Positions 8,402 through 17,139 of a stretch of DNA of 64,000 nt are shown here, piece after piece. The stretch's first letter is position 1; the number at the start of each line of letters is the position of its first letter. This DNA is from RPQJ01 sp963746325 (GTDB taxonomy: Bacteria > Pseudomonadota > Gammaproteobacteria > Steroidobacterales > Steroidobacteraceae), in assembly GCA_963746325.1 (NCBI GenBank), contig CAVVBC010000035.1:1-64000 (forward strand), given 5' to 3'. A program made the translations under genes and the position numbers. Under the pieces are notes generated by a model, which was not told the DNA's origin, did not search any database, and saw only the letters and a program-made list of their open reading frames with translations.

Positions 8402-10015
8402 TCAGCTTAGCACCTCGCCTGGTTTGCGACGCGGCAGCCTGCCTGCCGGGACGAATGCCAGCAGCCCCAGGACCGCCAGCAACAGGAACGTAAGCTTGAG
8501 CGCGCGCAACCGGGCGTCCGCATTGATCTGCAGTGCGGCCTCCACCTGGTCGGGCGTCGCCGGCGTCCGCGCCATCACCTCGAGCAGCCGGTCGTTGCTG
8601 ATGAACCTGACATTGTCGAGATCGACGGTCGAGATCAGCGCCGGCGGGATCGTCGGGTGATCGACCAGGGCGCGCTCGATGTTGGCGGCCAGTATTCCCA
8701 CCACGAGCGCACCCGTGACCGCCGTGCCGACCGCGGTGGCAAGATTGCTCACGGTGCCACGCAGCGCACCGACGTCGCCGGCGAACTGCGGCGGCGAAGA
8801 CGTGACCAGCACGTTGAACAGGAGGGTCGAAAGCGCGCCCTGGCCGAGACCCACCAGCATCAGCGCGAGGACGACGACGGCGTTGCTCCAGTCGTTGCGT
8901 ACGGTCATTGCCAGCAGCATGGTGCCGGCGGTGACCGTCGCGAAGGCGATACGGGCGATCTGTCGCGGCGTCATCCGGTCATAGAGCTGCACCACCAGGA
9001 AAGCCGCAGCAAGGACCGCGAGCTGATACGGAATCAGGGCGACGGCCGTCTCCAGGCTGGAGCGACCCTGGACCATCTGGATATAGAGCGGAATCATGAA
9101 CGTGATGGACTTGCCGAGTACGGTGATGGCCATCATCGACACCACGGCCGCCCGGTCCTGCTTCGATTCGATGACCACCAGTTCGAGCAACGGCGTGCGG
9201 CCCGCTGCCTGCCGTGATTGCGTCCACGCGATGAAGAGCTGCACCCCAACGACACCGCAGATGATCATGACGGGCGCCGGCGACAGCCCGAGCACGCTGA
9301 AGGGCGACTTGCTCGAGGCAAGCAGCAGCCCCCAGTCGTCCAGGTAGTTGAATCCGATGCTGATCAGGATGGCCGCGGCCGCCGCAAGCAGTACGCCCAG
9401 CTTGTCGATCGCGACGCCGGGCCTTGCAGCCACCGGCTCCAGGTGCAGGCTCAGCAACAGCACGCCGATCGAGAAAGGAATCAGCAGCCCGAACGAGTAA
9501 CGCCAGCCGAAGTACGTGCCCACCACCCCGGCGATGAAGAAGGCGACGACCGTCGCGATCGCCTGCACGGCGCCCAGCACCCCGAGCGCCGTCGCCTGCT
9601 GCCTGCCCTTGTAGTGATGTGCCGTGAGCATCACGAGCGCAGGAATGATGGCGGCAGAGGCCAGGCCGGCCAGCGCCTGCGCCGCGATCATGACTGCCGG
9701 GGTGGCACTCGTCGTCATGATCACCATCGCGGCAAGGAAGATGGCGGTCATCCACCGGAACATGCGCAGCGGCCCGAACCGCTGGCCGAGCCGGGCGCCG
9801 AGCATGGTGAAGCCGGCTACGCCGAGCGAGTACGCGACGATGGCGGTGACGACCGCGGTCGACGAGGTGCCGAAATCCGCGGTGATGCCGCCGATGGAGA
9901 TCGGCAGCGCGTTGATGTTCCACGACATCTGCGCCTGGCCCATCGCGATGGCGGCCATCGGCCACCAGGAAGTACGAGGGGCGATCGTGGTGGCGGCAGG
10001 CAAGCTATTGATCAT
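8402..10015 (-). CDS. MFS transporter, DHA2-like 14-helix drug exporter
   Basis: A 537-residue major facilitator with about 14 hydrophobic segments. The GxLxDRxGRR-type loop is represented by MLGARLGQRFGPLRMFRW between helices 2 and 3, and motif C by GVVGTYFGWRYSFGLLIPFS. Length and helix number fit the DHA2 (EmrB/QacA) group. It has no adjacent EmrA-like adaptor, so it may act alone at the inner membrane. Substrate is unknown. It is divergent from the lipoprotein gene at 10067, with about 50 bases between the starts. Confidence 0.85.
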   Translation of the reverse strand: MINSLPAATTIAPRTSWWPMAAIAMGQAQMSWNINALPISIGGITADFGTSSTAVVTAIVAYSLGVAGFTMLGARLGQRFGPLRMFRWMTAIFLAAMVIMTTSATPAVMIAAQALAGLASAAIIPALVMLTAHHYKGRQQATALGVLGAVQAIATVVAFFIAGVVGTYFGWRYSFGLLIPFSIGVLLLSLHLEPVAARPGVAIDKLGVLLAAAAAILISIGFNYLDDWGLLLASSKSPFSVLGLSPAPVMIICGVVGVQLFIAWTQSRQAAGRTPLLELVVIESKQDRAAVVSMMAITVLGKSITFMIPLYIQMVQGRSSLETAVALIPYQLAVLAAAFLVVQLYDRMTPRQIARIAFATVTAGTMLLAMTVRNDWSNAVVVLALMLVGLGQGALSTLLFNVLVTSSPPQFAGDVGALRGTVSNLATAVGTAVTGALVVGILAANIERALVDHPTIPPALISTVDLDNVRFISNDRLLEVMARTPATPDQVEAALQINADARLRALKLTFLLLAVLGLLAFVPAGRLPRRKPGEVLS

Positions 10016-10066
10016 TTCTCACGGATGGTATGCTGCTTCGCGGTGTCACATCGAGGGGGTAGTCGC

Positions 10067-10636
10067 ATGGGCCTGCGCAGGATGTTGGCGTTGCTGAGCG
10101 TGCTGTTGCTCGCAAGCGGTTGTGCCTCGTCGCCAAGAATGACACCGGCCGAGCGGCTGGAGTTCTACCGCGCCAACTCCGGTGAACCCGTTCGCAGTTT
10201 CCACAGCCCCAACCGACTCTGGGGCTGGCGGGCCATCGGTGACAGCGCGCTCACCGTCTGGCCCAACAGCAATCGTGGGTACCTGCTCGAACTGTCGCAT
10301 CGCTGTCCCGACCTGACTTTCGCGTCTACCGTCGGCCTGACGACTCGCACCGGTCGTGTCTCGGCGGGATTCGACAGCATCGTCGTCCCGCGCAGCGGCA
10401 CCCAGGGCGGCGTGGGCCAGATCGGCACCATCCAGACGACGGGCCCGCAACGCACCAGTGCCTCGATGAACCGCACGACGTGTCGCATCGCCACGATCCG
10501 CCCGCTCAATACGCGCGTCGTCAAGGAACCCAAGCGCGAATTGCAGGACGGCGAGATCCTCGAGCGCGATCCGAGCGAACCGTCCGAGCCGCCTGAGCCG
10601 CCTGAGCCGACCGAGTCGACCGAGCCGGCGCGTTGA
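10067..10636 (+). CDS. DUF6491-like lipoprotein
   Basis: A 189-residue predicted lipoprotein. ATG 10067 gives a signal peptide with lipobox LASGC (Cys about residue 18). The middle part (FHSPNRLWGWRAIGDSALTV, WPNSNRGYLLEL, then CPDLTFAS) fits small lipoproteins of the DUF6491 type. It ends in a low-complexity acidic/proline tail of repeated SEP/PEP units (residues about 168-186). Function is unknown. It converges on the gene ending at 10659, with 22 bases between. Confidence 0.65.
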   Translation: MGLRRMLALLSVLLLASGCASSPRMTPAERLEFYRANSGEPVRSFHSPNRLWGWRAIGDSALTVWPNSNRGYLLELSHRCPDLTFASTVGLTTRTGRVSAGFDSIVVPRSGTQGGVGQIGTIQTTGPQRTSASMNRTTCRIATIRPLNTRVVKEPKRELQDGEILERDPSEPSEPPEPPEPTESTEPAR

Positions 10637-10658
10637 CGGCGAGGCCCGTCCCAGCCGT

Positions 10659-11887
10659 CTAGAACGACTTGCGGACGGTGAGCCACATCTCGGTCGAACT
10701 GTAGGCCAGCGCGGCGATGTTGCTGTCCTCCCAGTTGTACTCGATGGTCGGCCGCACGGACCAGCCGGACGCGAAGCCCCAGACGAGCCCGCCGCCGAAG
10801 TTCCAGAGGTCGTCGTTGCGAACCCGCAGCAGGTCCGGGTCCGTGGTGAAATCCGGGCGCTCGTCGTCGTACGACTCATTGATGTAAGACCACCAGAAGA
10901 ATCCGTCGAGGGCGTCGCTGAAGGAATGATCGATCCCGCCGTTGACGCCCCACATCGAGGCGTCACCGTCCGGGCGATCCTGTGTGGCCCATTCCTGGGT
11001 CAGTTGCCCCCCAGCGTCAGCGACGTCCGGCCATTGGCCAGTGAATGCGTCCAGCTGCCCGTGAGTTCGGCGATGTCGCGCGTGCGACTGCGCAGGGGGC
11101 CGCTCGGGTACCTGCGTTCGCGGACTTCGCCGCCAATGGTGAACTGGTCGTTCTCGCCGAGCCCGATGCGGTAGTCGGCAAAGACGCCCCAGTCGTTGCG
11201 ATACTGGCCATCGCCACGATAGCTGGCCCGCCCCCGCATCCCGAAGCGCAGGTTGTCGTCATCGACCGGACGACTCACATTCAGGTTCCAGCGCAGGTCC
11301 GAATCGTTGCGCCGGTTGCTGTCGTCGTACGAGCGGAAGCGGTAGTCGAGCGTGCCGTTGAATGCGTGGCGCTCGGTCAGGCTCCGGTTCCAGCCGCCGC
11401 CGACGCGGATGGGCAGGAAGGTGTCGTAATTGCCGGCACCGCCGAAGATGGCCGTCGAGCTGGACGTGTTCTGCCGGTAATTGCCGATGCCCGTCTCGGC
11501 GTAATAGAACGGCCGCCATTGCCGTCCGGCCGCGTAGTCGGCAGCGGCCTTGTCATAGACCTCGGTCTGGCCGTGCAGGTCCTGCGGCAGGTTGTCGTAC
11601 TGCAGCACGGTTTCGAACTCGATTCGTGCCCGGGCGTACTGGCCGAGCGCGTAGTAGGCACGGCCCAGCCCCAGGTGGGCGCCGACCGAACTGGGATCGG
11701 CCTCCAGCGCCTGCTCGAACAGCACCAACGCCTCGGCCGCCTGGCCGGCCTGCAGCAGTGCCTCGGCTTTGGCCAGGTCGGGTGCGGCGGAATGGGCCGT
11801 TCCCGCCAGCAGCAAACTGGCAAATGTCAGGACGGCTGGCCAGCGGCTCGCAGTCCGACGTTCGCCGGCGTGCATTCTGTTTTCCAT
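10659..11887 (-). CDS. TPR plus outer-membrane beta-barrel protein (one frameshift)
   Basis: About 409 residues: signal peptide (VLTFASLLLAGTAHSA), one or two TPR units around residues 35-100 (LLQAGQAAEALVLFEQALEA, then GLGRAYYALGQYARARIEFE), then a barrel rich in alternating aromatic strands, ending in the outer-membrane signature MWLTVRKSF with a terminal Phe. A TPR region followed by a barrel is also the layout of Slam-type lipoprotein exporters; that is possible but not shown. The frame breaks near 11003-11010 at a run of six G; one more G restores TLGGQLTQEWATQDRPDGD and continuity. Confidence 0.7.
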
Positions 11888-12043
11888 GGTGTCCCTCTTG
11901 GCGCGTGATTGGCCTTGTATGCCACTCCAGCGCGGGTATTTTCGGAGGCGGAAACAGGATAGCTTACGCAGTATGAAATTTGGCCAGGTTTGCTTCCCCC
12001 GCGTGCCATGCAGGGGTGTCATGCACTCGAGGAATACTTTGCG

Positions 12044-13489
12044 ATGAGGACATTGGTAATCATTGCGGTGGCTGCCGCCGGTGTCACCGGCTGCATGCCC
12101 GGGCCCGACTATGTGCGACCCGAGGTCAACACTCCGGCCGCCTGGCAGATCGACTACGCGAAGGCCGCCGAGGTGGCCAATACCAAGTGGTGGGAGCAGT
12201 TCGGCGATCCGGTACTCAACGAACTCGTCGATGCCGCGCTGCGCGAAAACCTCGACGTGCGCATCGCCGCGGCGCGGGTGGACCAGTTCGTGGGCGCGCT
12301 GGCGGCGACGAGGTCGCAGCTCTATCCGCAGATCGGCTACGGCGTCGACGCGAGCCGGGTGCAGGCGAGCCGGGTCGGCCAGCCCCCGCTGCCTCCCGGT
12401 GCCGACAGCTACTTCTCGCTGTACCAGGCATCGCTCGGTGCGTCCTGGCAACTCGACCTGTTCGGACGTGTCCGGCGCCTCAGCGAGGCGTCCCAGGCGC
12501 AGGTCTATGCCAGCGAGCAGGCACGCAGGGGCGTCGTGCTCTCGCTGGTGTCGAGCGTCACGACCAGCTACATCTTCTTGCGCGCGCTCGACCGTCAGCT
12601 CGAGATCGCGCAGAAGACGGCCAGCAACTTCAACGAGACCTCGCGCATCTTCGATCTGCGCTTCAAGGCCGGCGTCGTCGCCAAGACCGAGGTGATGCAG
12701 ATCAACTCGCAGGCGCAGCAGGCGCTGGCCGCGATCCCCGCTTTCGAGCAGGCCATCGCTGCGCAGGAGAACCTGATCTCGCATCCTGCTCGGGCGCAAC
12801 CCGGGGCCGATCCCGCGCGGCAAGACCATCGACCAGCTCGTCGCGCCACTCATTCCGGCCGACCTGCCGTCGGTGCTGTTGCAGCGCCGGCCGGACATCC
12901 TGCAGGCCGAGCAGAACCTGGTCGCCGCCAATGCGAACGTGGGTGCTACGAAGGCGCTGTACTACCCGAACATCTCGATCACGGGCGCGCTGGGCAGCGT
13001 GAGCACGGCACTGGGCGACCTGCTCACCGACCCCGCGACCACGATGCTGCTCGGGGCGGGCGTGACCGGCCCGATCTTCACGTTCGGCGGCATCAAGGGA
13101 CAGGTCGATGCGGCCGAGGCAGGAAGTCGGCAGGCGGAACTGGTGTACCGGCAGACGGTCCTGAATGCCTTCCGCGAGACCAACGATGCGCTGACGGGCT
13201 CGCAGAAGAAGGTCCAGGAAGTCGCGATGCAACAGCAGCGCGTGGCTTCGCTGCGCGAATTCGCCCGGCTGTCGACGCTGCGTTTCGACAAGGGCGTGGC
13301 GGGCTACCTCGACGTGCTGGTCGCCGAGAACGAGTTGTTCGCCGCTGACCTGGCGTCGGTGCGCTTGCAGGCGGATCGCTACGCGCAGGTCGTCGCGGTG
13401 TACCAGGCGATGGGCGGCGGCTGGGTGGATATCGCCAGCTCGATTTCACCCCAACCGCAGAGTTTCGCCACCTCCTGGTCTATGACTGA
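12044..13489 (+). CDS. Outer-membrane efflux lipoprotein, OprM/NodT family (frameshifted)
   Basis: TolC-like outer-membrane channel for a tripartite efflux pump, about 480 residues. It has a signal peptide with lipobox VTGCMPG (Cys about residue 18), the family start GPDYVRPEV, and two OEP repeats with the typical YFSLYQASLGASWQLDLFGR and ALYYPNISITGALG. An extra C near 12781 shifts the frame; reading resumes as LLGRNPGPIPRG. The second frame stays open to 13787, so the true end is inferred from family length and from the stop codons at 13483 and 13487. No RND or MFP partner is adjacent. Confidence 0.85.
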
Positions 13490-13584
13490 CTCCGCATTCG
13501 CGCCCGGACACGGTCCGGAAGGGTTGGCTGCGCCAACTGCCTGGTCGACTGCTGAAGGGAATCAAGTACCTGTTCCTGGCCCTC

Positions 13585-14523
13585 GTGCTGACGTGGGCCA
13601 GCCTGGCGATTTACTTCTCGCCCCTGCCCTGGACTGCGCTGCGGATCGGCCTCGCCGTCGCCTTCGCGGCGTTTGGCATCTGGGCGCTGTGGATCTCGCG
13701 CCAGCGACGCATGCGGTGGGTCCTGGCGGGCCTGTACCTGGTCGTGCTCGTGGGATGGAGTTTCATCCGGCCCTCGCACGACCGTGAGTGGCGGCAAGAC
13801 GTCGCCGTAATGCCTCGCGCCACGATCGATGGCGATCGCGTGCGCATCACCGGGGTGCGCAACTTCGACTACCGCAGCCGTGACGATTTCACGGTGCGGT
13901 ACGAAGAGCGCGAGTTTTCGTTGTCACACCTGACCGGGCTCGATTTTTTCATTTCGTACTGGATGCCGGGGCCGGTGGGCCATACCTTCGTGAGCTTCAT
14001 CTTCGACAACGCGCCCCCGCTCAATATCTCGATCGAGACGCGGCCGGAGGTGCATGAAGGCTTCGACCCGCTCGCGTCGCTCTTCAAGAAGTACGAGTTG
14101 ATCTACGTGGTGGGCGAAGAGCGCGACATCGTCGGTGTCCGCACCAATTTCCGCGACGAGGATGTGTATGTTTACCGCCTGCGGCTGCCCGCGACCGTCG
14201 CGCGCAAGCTGCTCGAGGTCTACCTGGAGCGCATCAACGAGCTGGCCGATCGCCCGGAGTTCTACCACCTGCTCAGCAACAGCTGCACGATCAATATCGT
14301 GCGCTATGCCAACCTGGTCGGTCGCAGCGGCGACTTCGATCTGAGGCACTATCTCAACGGCTGGATCGACCGCTATTTTTATGACACCCGGCTGCTGAAT
14401 ACTCAGTTTCCCTTCGCTGAACTGCGTCAGCGCTCGCGGATCGACCCGGCCGTGGATCCTGCCGCGGACGTCCCCGAGTTCTCGCGGAACATCCGCGAGT
14501 CCAAGCCGGGAATGAATCCCTAG
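13585..14523 (+). CDS. DUF4105 (Lnb N-terminal periplasmic domain) membrane protein
   Basis: A 312-residue protein with N-terminal membrane helices (residues about 1-60) and a DUF4105 domain. Visible signatures are ISYWMPGPVGHTFVSFIF, LIYVVGEERDIVGVRTNFR, and FYHLLSNSCTINIVRYAN; the conserved His and the NSCT motif suggest a papain-like or Lnb-type fold. GTG 13585 is the only in-frame start, but the same frame upstream (RKGWLRQLPGRLLKGIKYLF) looks coding. The real start is probably ATG 13482 with one indel near 13505. Confidence 0.8.
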   Translation: MLTWASLAIYFSPLPWTALRIGLAVAFAAFGIWALWISRQRRMRWVLAGLYLVVLVGWSFIRPSHDREWRQDVAVMPRATIDGDRVRITGVRNFDYRSRDDFTVRYEEREFSLSHLTGLDFFISYWMPGPVGHTFVSFIFDNAPPLNISIETRPEVHEGFDPLASLFKKYELIYVVGEERDIVGVRTNFRDEDVYVYRLRLPATVARKLLEVYLERINELADRPEFYHLLSNSCTINIVRYANLVGRSGDFDLRHYLNGWIDRYFYDTRLLNTQFPFAELRQRSRIDPAVDPAADVPEFSRNIRESKPGMNP

Positions 14524-14550
14524 AACACACGCTTGCACCGGAGTACCACC

Positions 14551-15390
14551 ATGTCCTTTCATCGCCCGTACCACCTGTCCCTGATCCTCACTGCGCTGTG
14601 CATAGCCGGCTGTGCCAGGAGCACGCCGCCGGAGTCACCGGCAGCAGAGGCAGTGCCTGCCGCGCCTGCCGAACCTGCAGCCACCCCCGCCGCCGCTCCC
14701 GACACGGGCAGCACTCTCACGGCCAATCAATGGCAGCTCAAGTCGGCAACCGATGCCGCCGGGCAGTCGATCGCCGCATTCTTTCCGTCGCCGGAAAAGC
14801 CGCTGGGACTCCTGTTCGCCGAGGGCCGGATCAACGTGACGGGCAGCTGCAATCGCATGAGTGCCGGCTACCAGTTGCTCGACAGCGCCCAGCTGCAGGC
14901 CAGCCCGGGACCGACGACCATGATGGCTTGCCCGCCGCCGCTGGGGGACGCCGACGCCGCCATCGCCGGGTTCCTGAATGGCACGTTGCAGGTCGCGATC
15001 GAAGGAGACAGTGGCGCGCCGCAGCTGCGATTGGCAGCGACCGATGGCCGCGCGCTGATCTTCGGCGGCACGCCCACGCCCGAGACCCGCTTCGGCGGAC
15101 CCGGCACGCGCGCATTCCTGGAAGTATCGCCAAAGCCCTGCGAGGCGCCGGCGTCCGCTAGCCCCCCGTGCCTGATGGTGCGCGACCGTAACTTCGACGA
15201 GCAAGGACTCGAGAGCGGGACGCCGGGCGAATGGCGCGCCCTGCCTGCAGGCATCGAAGGCTTTACGCCTGCCGCAGGCGAACAGCAGGTGGTACGCGTG
15301 AAGCGTTTCGAGCAGGCCGACGCCGCGGGCGGCGCGCCGACCGAACACTTCGTGTTCGACATGGTGGTCCAGTCGACCACCATCCGGTGA
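14551..15390 (+). CDS. META-domain and DUF4377 lipoprotein
   Basis: A 279-residue lipoprotein. ATG 14551 gives a signal peptide with lipobox IAGC (Cys about residue 20), followed by an Ala/Pro-rich linker. A META/HslJ domain spans about residues 55-165 (LLFAEGRINVTGSCNRMSAG, then TTMMACPPPLGDADAAIAGF). The C-terminal third is a DUF4377 domain (AFLEVSPKPCEAP, then CLMVRDRNFDEQGL, then EWRALPAGIEGF). This is the second META protein in the window after the one at 6616. It is followed by a clear terminator. Confidence 0.8.
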   Translation: MSFHRPYHLSLILTALCIAGCARSTPPESPAAEAVPAAPAEPAATPAAAPDTGSTLTANQWQLKSATDAAGQSIAAFFPSPEKPLGLLFAEGRINVTGSCNRMSAGYQLLDSAQLQASPGPTTMMACPPPLGDADAAIAGFLNGTLQVAIEGDSGAPQLRLAATDGRALIFGGTPTPETRFGGPGTRAFLEVSPKPCEAPASASPPCLMVRDRNFDEQGLESGTPGEWRALPAGIEGFTPAAGEQQVVRVKRFEQADAAGGAPTEHFVFDMVVQSTTIR

Positions 15391-15408
15391 AGCGCGACTG
15401 ACGCTTCA

Positions 15409-15466
15409 GCCCGGCACGCAGCCTGCGCCGTCGTTCAGCGACGGCCCACGCCGTGCCGGGCTTTTC
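15409..15466 (+). terminator. Rho-independent terminator after the META/DUF4377 gene
   Basis: A perfect 10-bp stem (GCCCGGCACG at 15409-15418, CGTGCCGGGC at 15452-15461) is followed by TTTT. The loop itself contains a second perfect stem (GCCGTCG/CGACGGC), giving a double hairpin. It lies 18 bases after the stop codon. Confidence 0.85.
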
Positions 15467-15481
15467 TTGCTGGCGGTGGCG

Positions 15482-15859
15482 TCAATCGGCCTTTTTCAGC
15501 AGGCTTGCGCCCACCAGGCCCAGGACGATTTCCACACCCAGGTAGACGACCAGCAGCGGGCTGGGCAGGCCATCCACGGCCAGGCTCAGGGCCCGGCCTG
15601 CGGCAAGCCCGAGCATGAACACGACCAGACTGTAGAGCGCGGCTTGCCTGAAATGGACTCGATAGGCGCCGAGCAGCCAGAACACGACCATCGCCAGGTA
15701 CAGGCCCATGATGGCGCGGAACATGTGGGTGCCATTGACGTCTGGAACCGACACGCCAAACAGGAAGTCCAGGCTCGTAGCGGGCTGCAGCCCGTAACTG
15801 AGGGCGACGGGAACCAGCCCGACCGCAGCAACCAGAAGAAAAATCTGCCGGCTATTCAC
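15482..15859 (-). CDS. DUF4345 membrane protein
   Basis: A 125-residue protein with four hydrophobic segments. GTG 15859 was preferred to the longer upstream frame because it gives the usual family length and starts VNSRQIFLLVAAVGLVPVAL. Other family-like parts are VNGTHMFRAIMGLYLAMVVF and a C-terminal PLLVVYLGVEIVLGLVG. Function is unknown. It sits 40 bases downstream of another small membrane protein gene on the same strand. Confidence 0.7.
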   Translation of the reverse strand: MNSRQIFLLVAAVGLVPVALSYGLQPATSLDFLFGVSVPDVNGTHMFRAIMGLYLAMVVFWLLGAYRVHFRQAALYSLVVFMLGLAAGRALSLAVDGLPSPLLVVYLGVEIVLGLVGASLLKKAD

Positions 15860-15899
15860 TCTTCGTTCTCCCTGCTCTCGAAATGCCGCCTGTCTTCCA

Positions 15900-16286
15900 T
15901 CACCCCAGGCTCTTTGCCAGGGGCCACTGCTGAGCCACCGCCCCTGCTGCCAGCAGGACCAGGGCAAGCCAGTCTGCGCGCACGACCGTGGACAATTCGG
16001 GATTATAGGCACTCGCTAGCCGAGCCAGGACCAGGAACGAAGCGACGCTGATGAAACCGGCGATCAGGGCAAGCCGGTGCAGTTCCGGACGGAACGCCGC
16101 ATAAGCAAGAAACGCCGCAAGCAGTCCGAAGAGAACGGCCCGGTGCCGCAGCAACAGCTCGAGCGTGGGGTCCTGCACGTCGATGCCGTACAGCTGAGTC
16201 AGCCTTGCCGCGCCCATGACGCCCACGAGCGGCAGGGCGTGGATGAGCGCCACGATTAGAAGTACCGCAGGGACGACGAAACGCAT
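15900..16286 (-). CDS. Small four-helix membrane protein of unknown function
   Basis: A 128-residue hydrophobic protein: MRFVVPAVLLIVALIHALPL at the N terminus, a conserved-looking LYGIDVQDPTLELLLRHRAV loop, and three further helices. Proteins of this type are sometimes labelled phosphopantetheine adenylyltransferase in databases, but no nucleotide-binding motif is visible, so that name should not be used. It is probably co-transcribed with the DUF4345 gene. Confidence 0.6.
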   Translation of the reverse strand: MRFVVPAVLLIVALIHALPLVGVMGAARLTQLYGIDVQDPTLELLLRHRAVLFGLLAAFLAYAAFRPELHRLALIAGFISVASFLVLARLASAYNPELSTVVRADWLALVLLAAGAVAQQWPLAKSLG

Positions 16287-16420
16287 GTCATGACCTCGAT
16301 GGGTGAGGCCGGTGTTGTATGCGGGGAATGCAGTCGTCGCAACGACCTCGGAGGTAATCGAGCCGTGGCCTTCAATGCGCTAGGGAAGCTCTGCACAGGT
16401 CCGCAAGTGACGTGTTGCGT

Positions 16421-16494
16421 GCGCTCGATCCGGTGCCTGTCATCGAGCTTGGAAAGGCAGACACGCGCTCTGTGACAGGCACCGGATCGAGCGC
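16421..16494. repeat. Hairpin A with shared 28-nt loop
   Basis: Perfect 22-bp arms (16421-16442 and 16473-16494, containing CCGGTGCCTGTCA) flank a 30-nt loop. Twenty-eight of those loop bases (CGAGCTTGGAAAGGCAGACA and the following eight) are the exact reverse complement of the loop in hairpin B. The arms are unlike those of hairpins B and C in sequence. Confidence 0.8.
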
Positions 16495-16528
16495 TCCGGC
16501 AGCGTCGCAGGCTGGCCTATCGCAAGCG

Positions 16529-16596
16529 TCCGATTCGGGACCGTTCCCAGAGCGCGTGTCTGCCTTTCCAAGCTCGGGGAACGGTCCCGGGTCGGA
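16529..16596. repeat. Hairpin B with the same loop in inverse orientation
   Basis: Perfect 13-bp inner arms (16536-16548 and 16577-16589, containing GGGACCGTTCCC) extend outward through TCCGA/TCGGA with a two-base mismatch between. The 28-nt loop at 16549-16576 (AGAGCGCGTGTCTGCC and the following twelve bases) equals the reverse complement of the hairpin A loop. Confidence 0.8.
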
Positions 16597-16737
16597 CGCG
16601 CCAGCGACGGGTCACCCTCGCGTGTTCGACGCGCGGTGCCGAATTGGAAACCGGCGCGGCTGACCTTGAGTGCTCGGTGACGGCTACCGGATAGTAAGGT
16701 GACCGTGGCGGCCGCTGCGGACCTGGGCAGAGCTTCC

Positions 16738-17109
16738 CTAGGGGCCAACACACAGGTTCGGCACCGCAAGACGCTCGAAGAGATGCGGCGACGCCACGGC
16801 GGAAGACGGGTAATGCTCGAGCGCACTCTTGAAGTCCGGGTGGCTGAACGCCGCCCGGAAGTGGGCCACGGACTCCCACAGCGCGTAGTTCAGGAAGACC
16901 GTGCTGCCGGCGATGCCGCGATGCAACTGGGTTGAGATATAGCCTGGCTGCATCTTCATCCAGTTCGCATCCGCTTCCCAGGCCTTGAGCAGGCCAGGGA
17001 TATCTTCTTTCGCAACCGTGAAGACATTGACCAGGATTACCGGCGACTGCTCGGTCTGCAGCTGCTGGAAGATCGGGACCTCGAGGTCGAGCGGTTTGAG
17101 TTGAAGCAT
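16738..17109 (-). CDS. Antibiotic biosynthesis monooxygenase (ABM) domain protein
   Basis: A 123-residue ABM/EthD-like ferredoxin-fold protein. Typical elements are VILVNVFTVAKEDIPGLLKA (strand 1 and helix 1), MKMQPGYISTQLHRGI, and FLNYALWESVAHFRAAF with the conserved Trp-Glu-Ser. Such proteins include quinone or polyketide monooxygenases and heme-degrading enzymes; substrate is unknown. It lies 30 bases downstream of the S9 peptidase gene on the same strand. Its stop codon falls at the end of the MITE-like repeat. Confidence 0.8.
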   Translation of the reverse strand: MLQLKPLDLEVPIFQQLQTEQSPVILVNVFTVAKEDIPGLLKAWEADANWMKMQPGYISTQLHRGIAGSTVFLNYALWESVAHFRAAFSHPDFKSALEHYPSSAVASPHLFERLAVPNLCVGP

Positions 17110-17139
17110 GTATCTGACCCCTCTTGCTGCAAGAGCCTG

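Larger units (their letters stand above)
16380..16741. repeat. MITE-like element with 25-bp terminal inverted repeats
   Basis: The 25-bp end at 16380-16404 (beginning CTAGGGAAGCTCTGC) and the end at 16717-16741 are inverted repeats with one mismatch. The 362-bp segment between them has no credible gene and holds two palindromes (16421-16494 and 16529-16596). It lies between two minus-strand genes, and its right end reaches the stop codon of the ABM gene. No target duplication was found by eye. Confidence 0.6.

Noticed and set aside
15900..16286. Naming the small membrane protein as phosphopantetheine adenylyltransferase
   Set aside because: No nucleotidyltransferase (H/T)xGH motif and an all-helix hydrophobic profile; the name is a database error carried over.
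16440..16826. Minus-strand frame of 128 codons over the MITE-like repeat
   Set aside because: It translates the palindromes and repeats parts of itself (SLERQTRAL-type segments from both hairpins); an artefact of the repeat.
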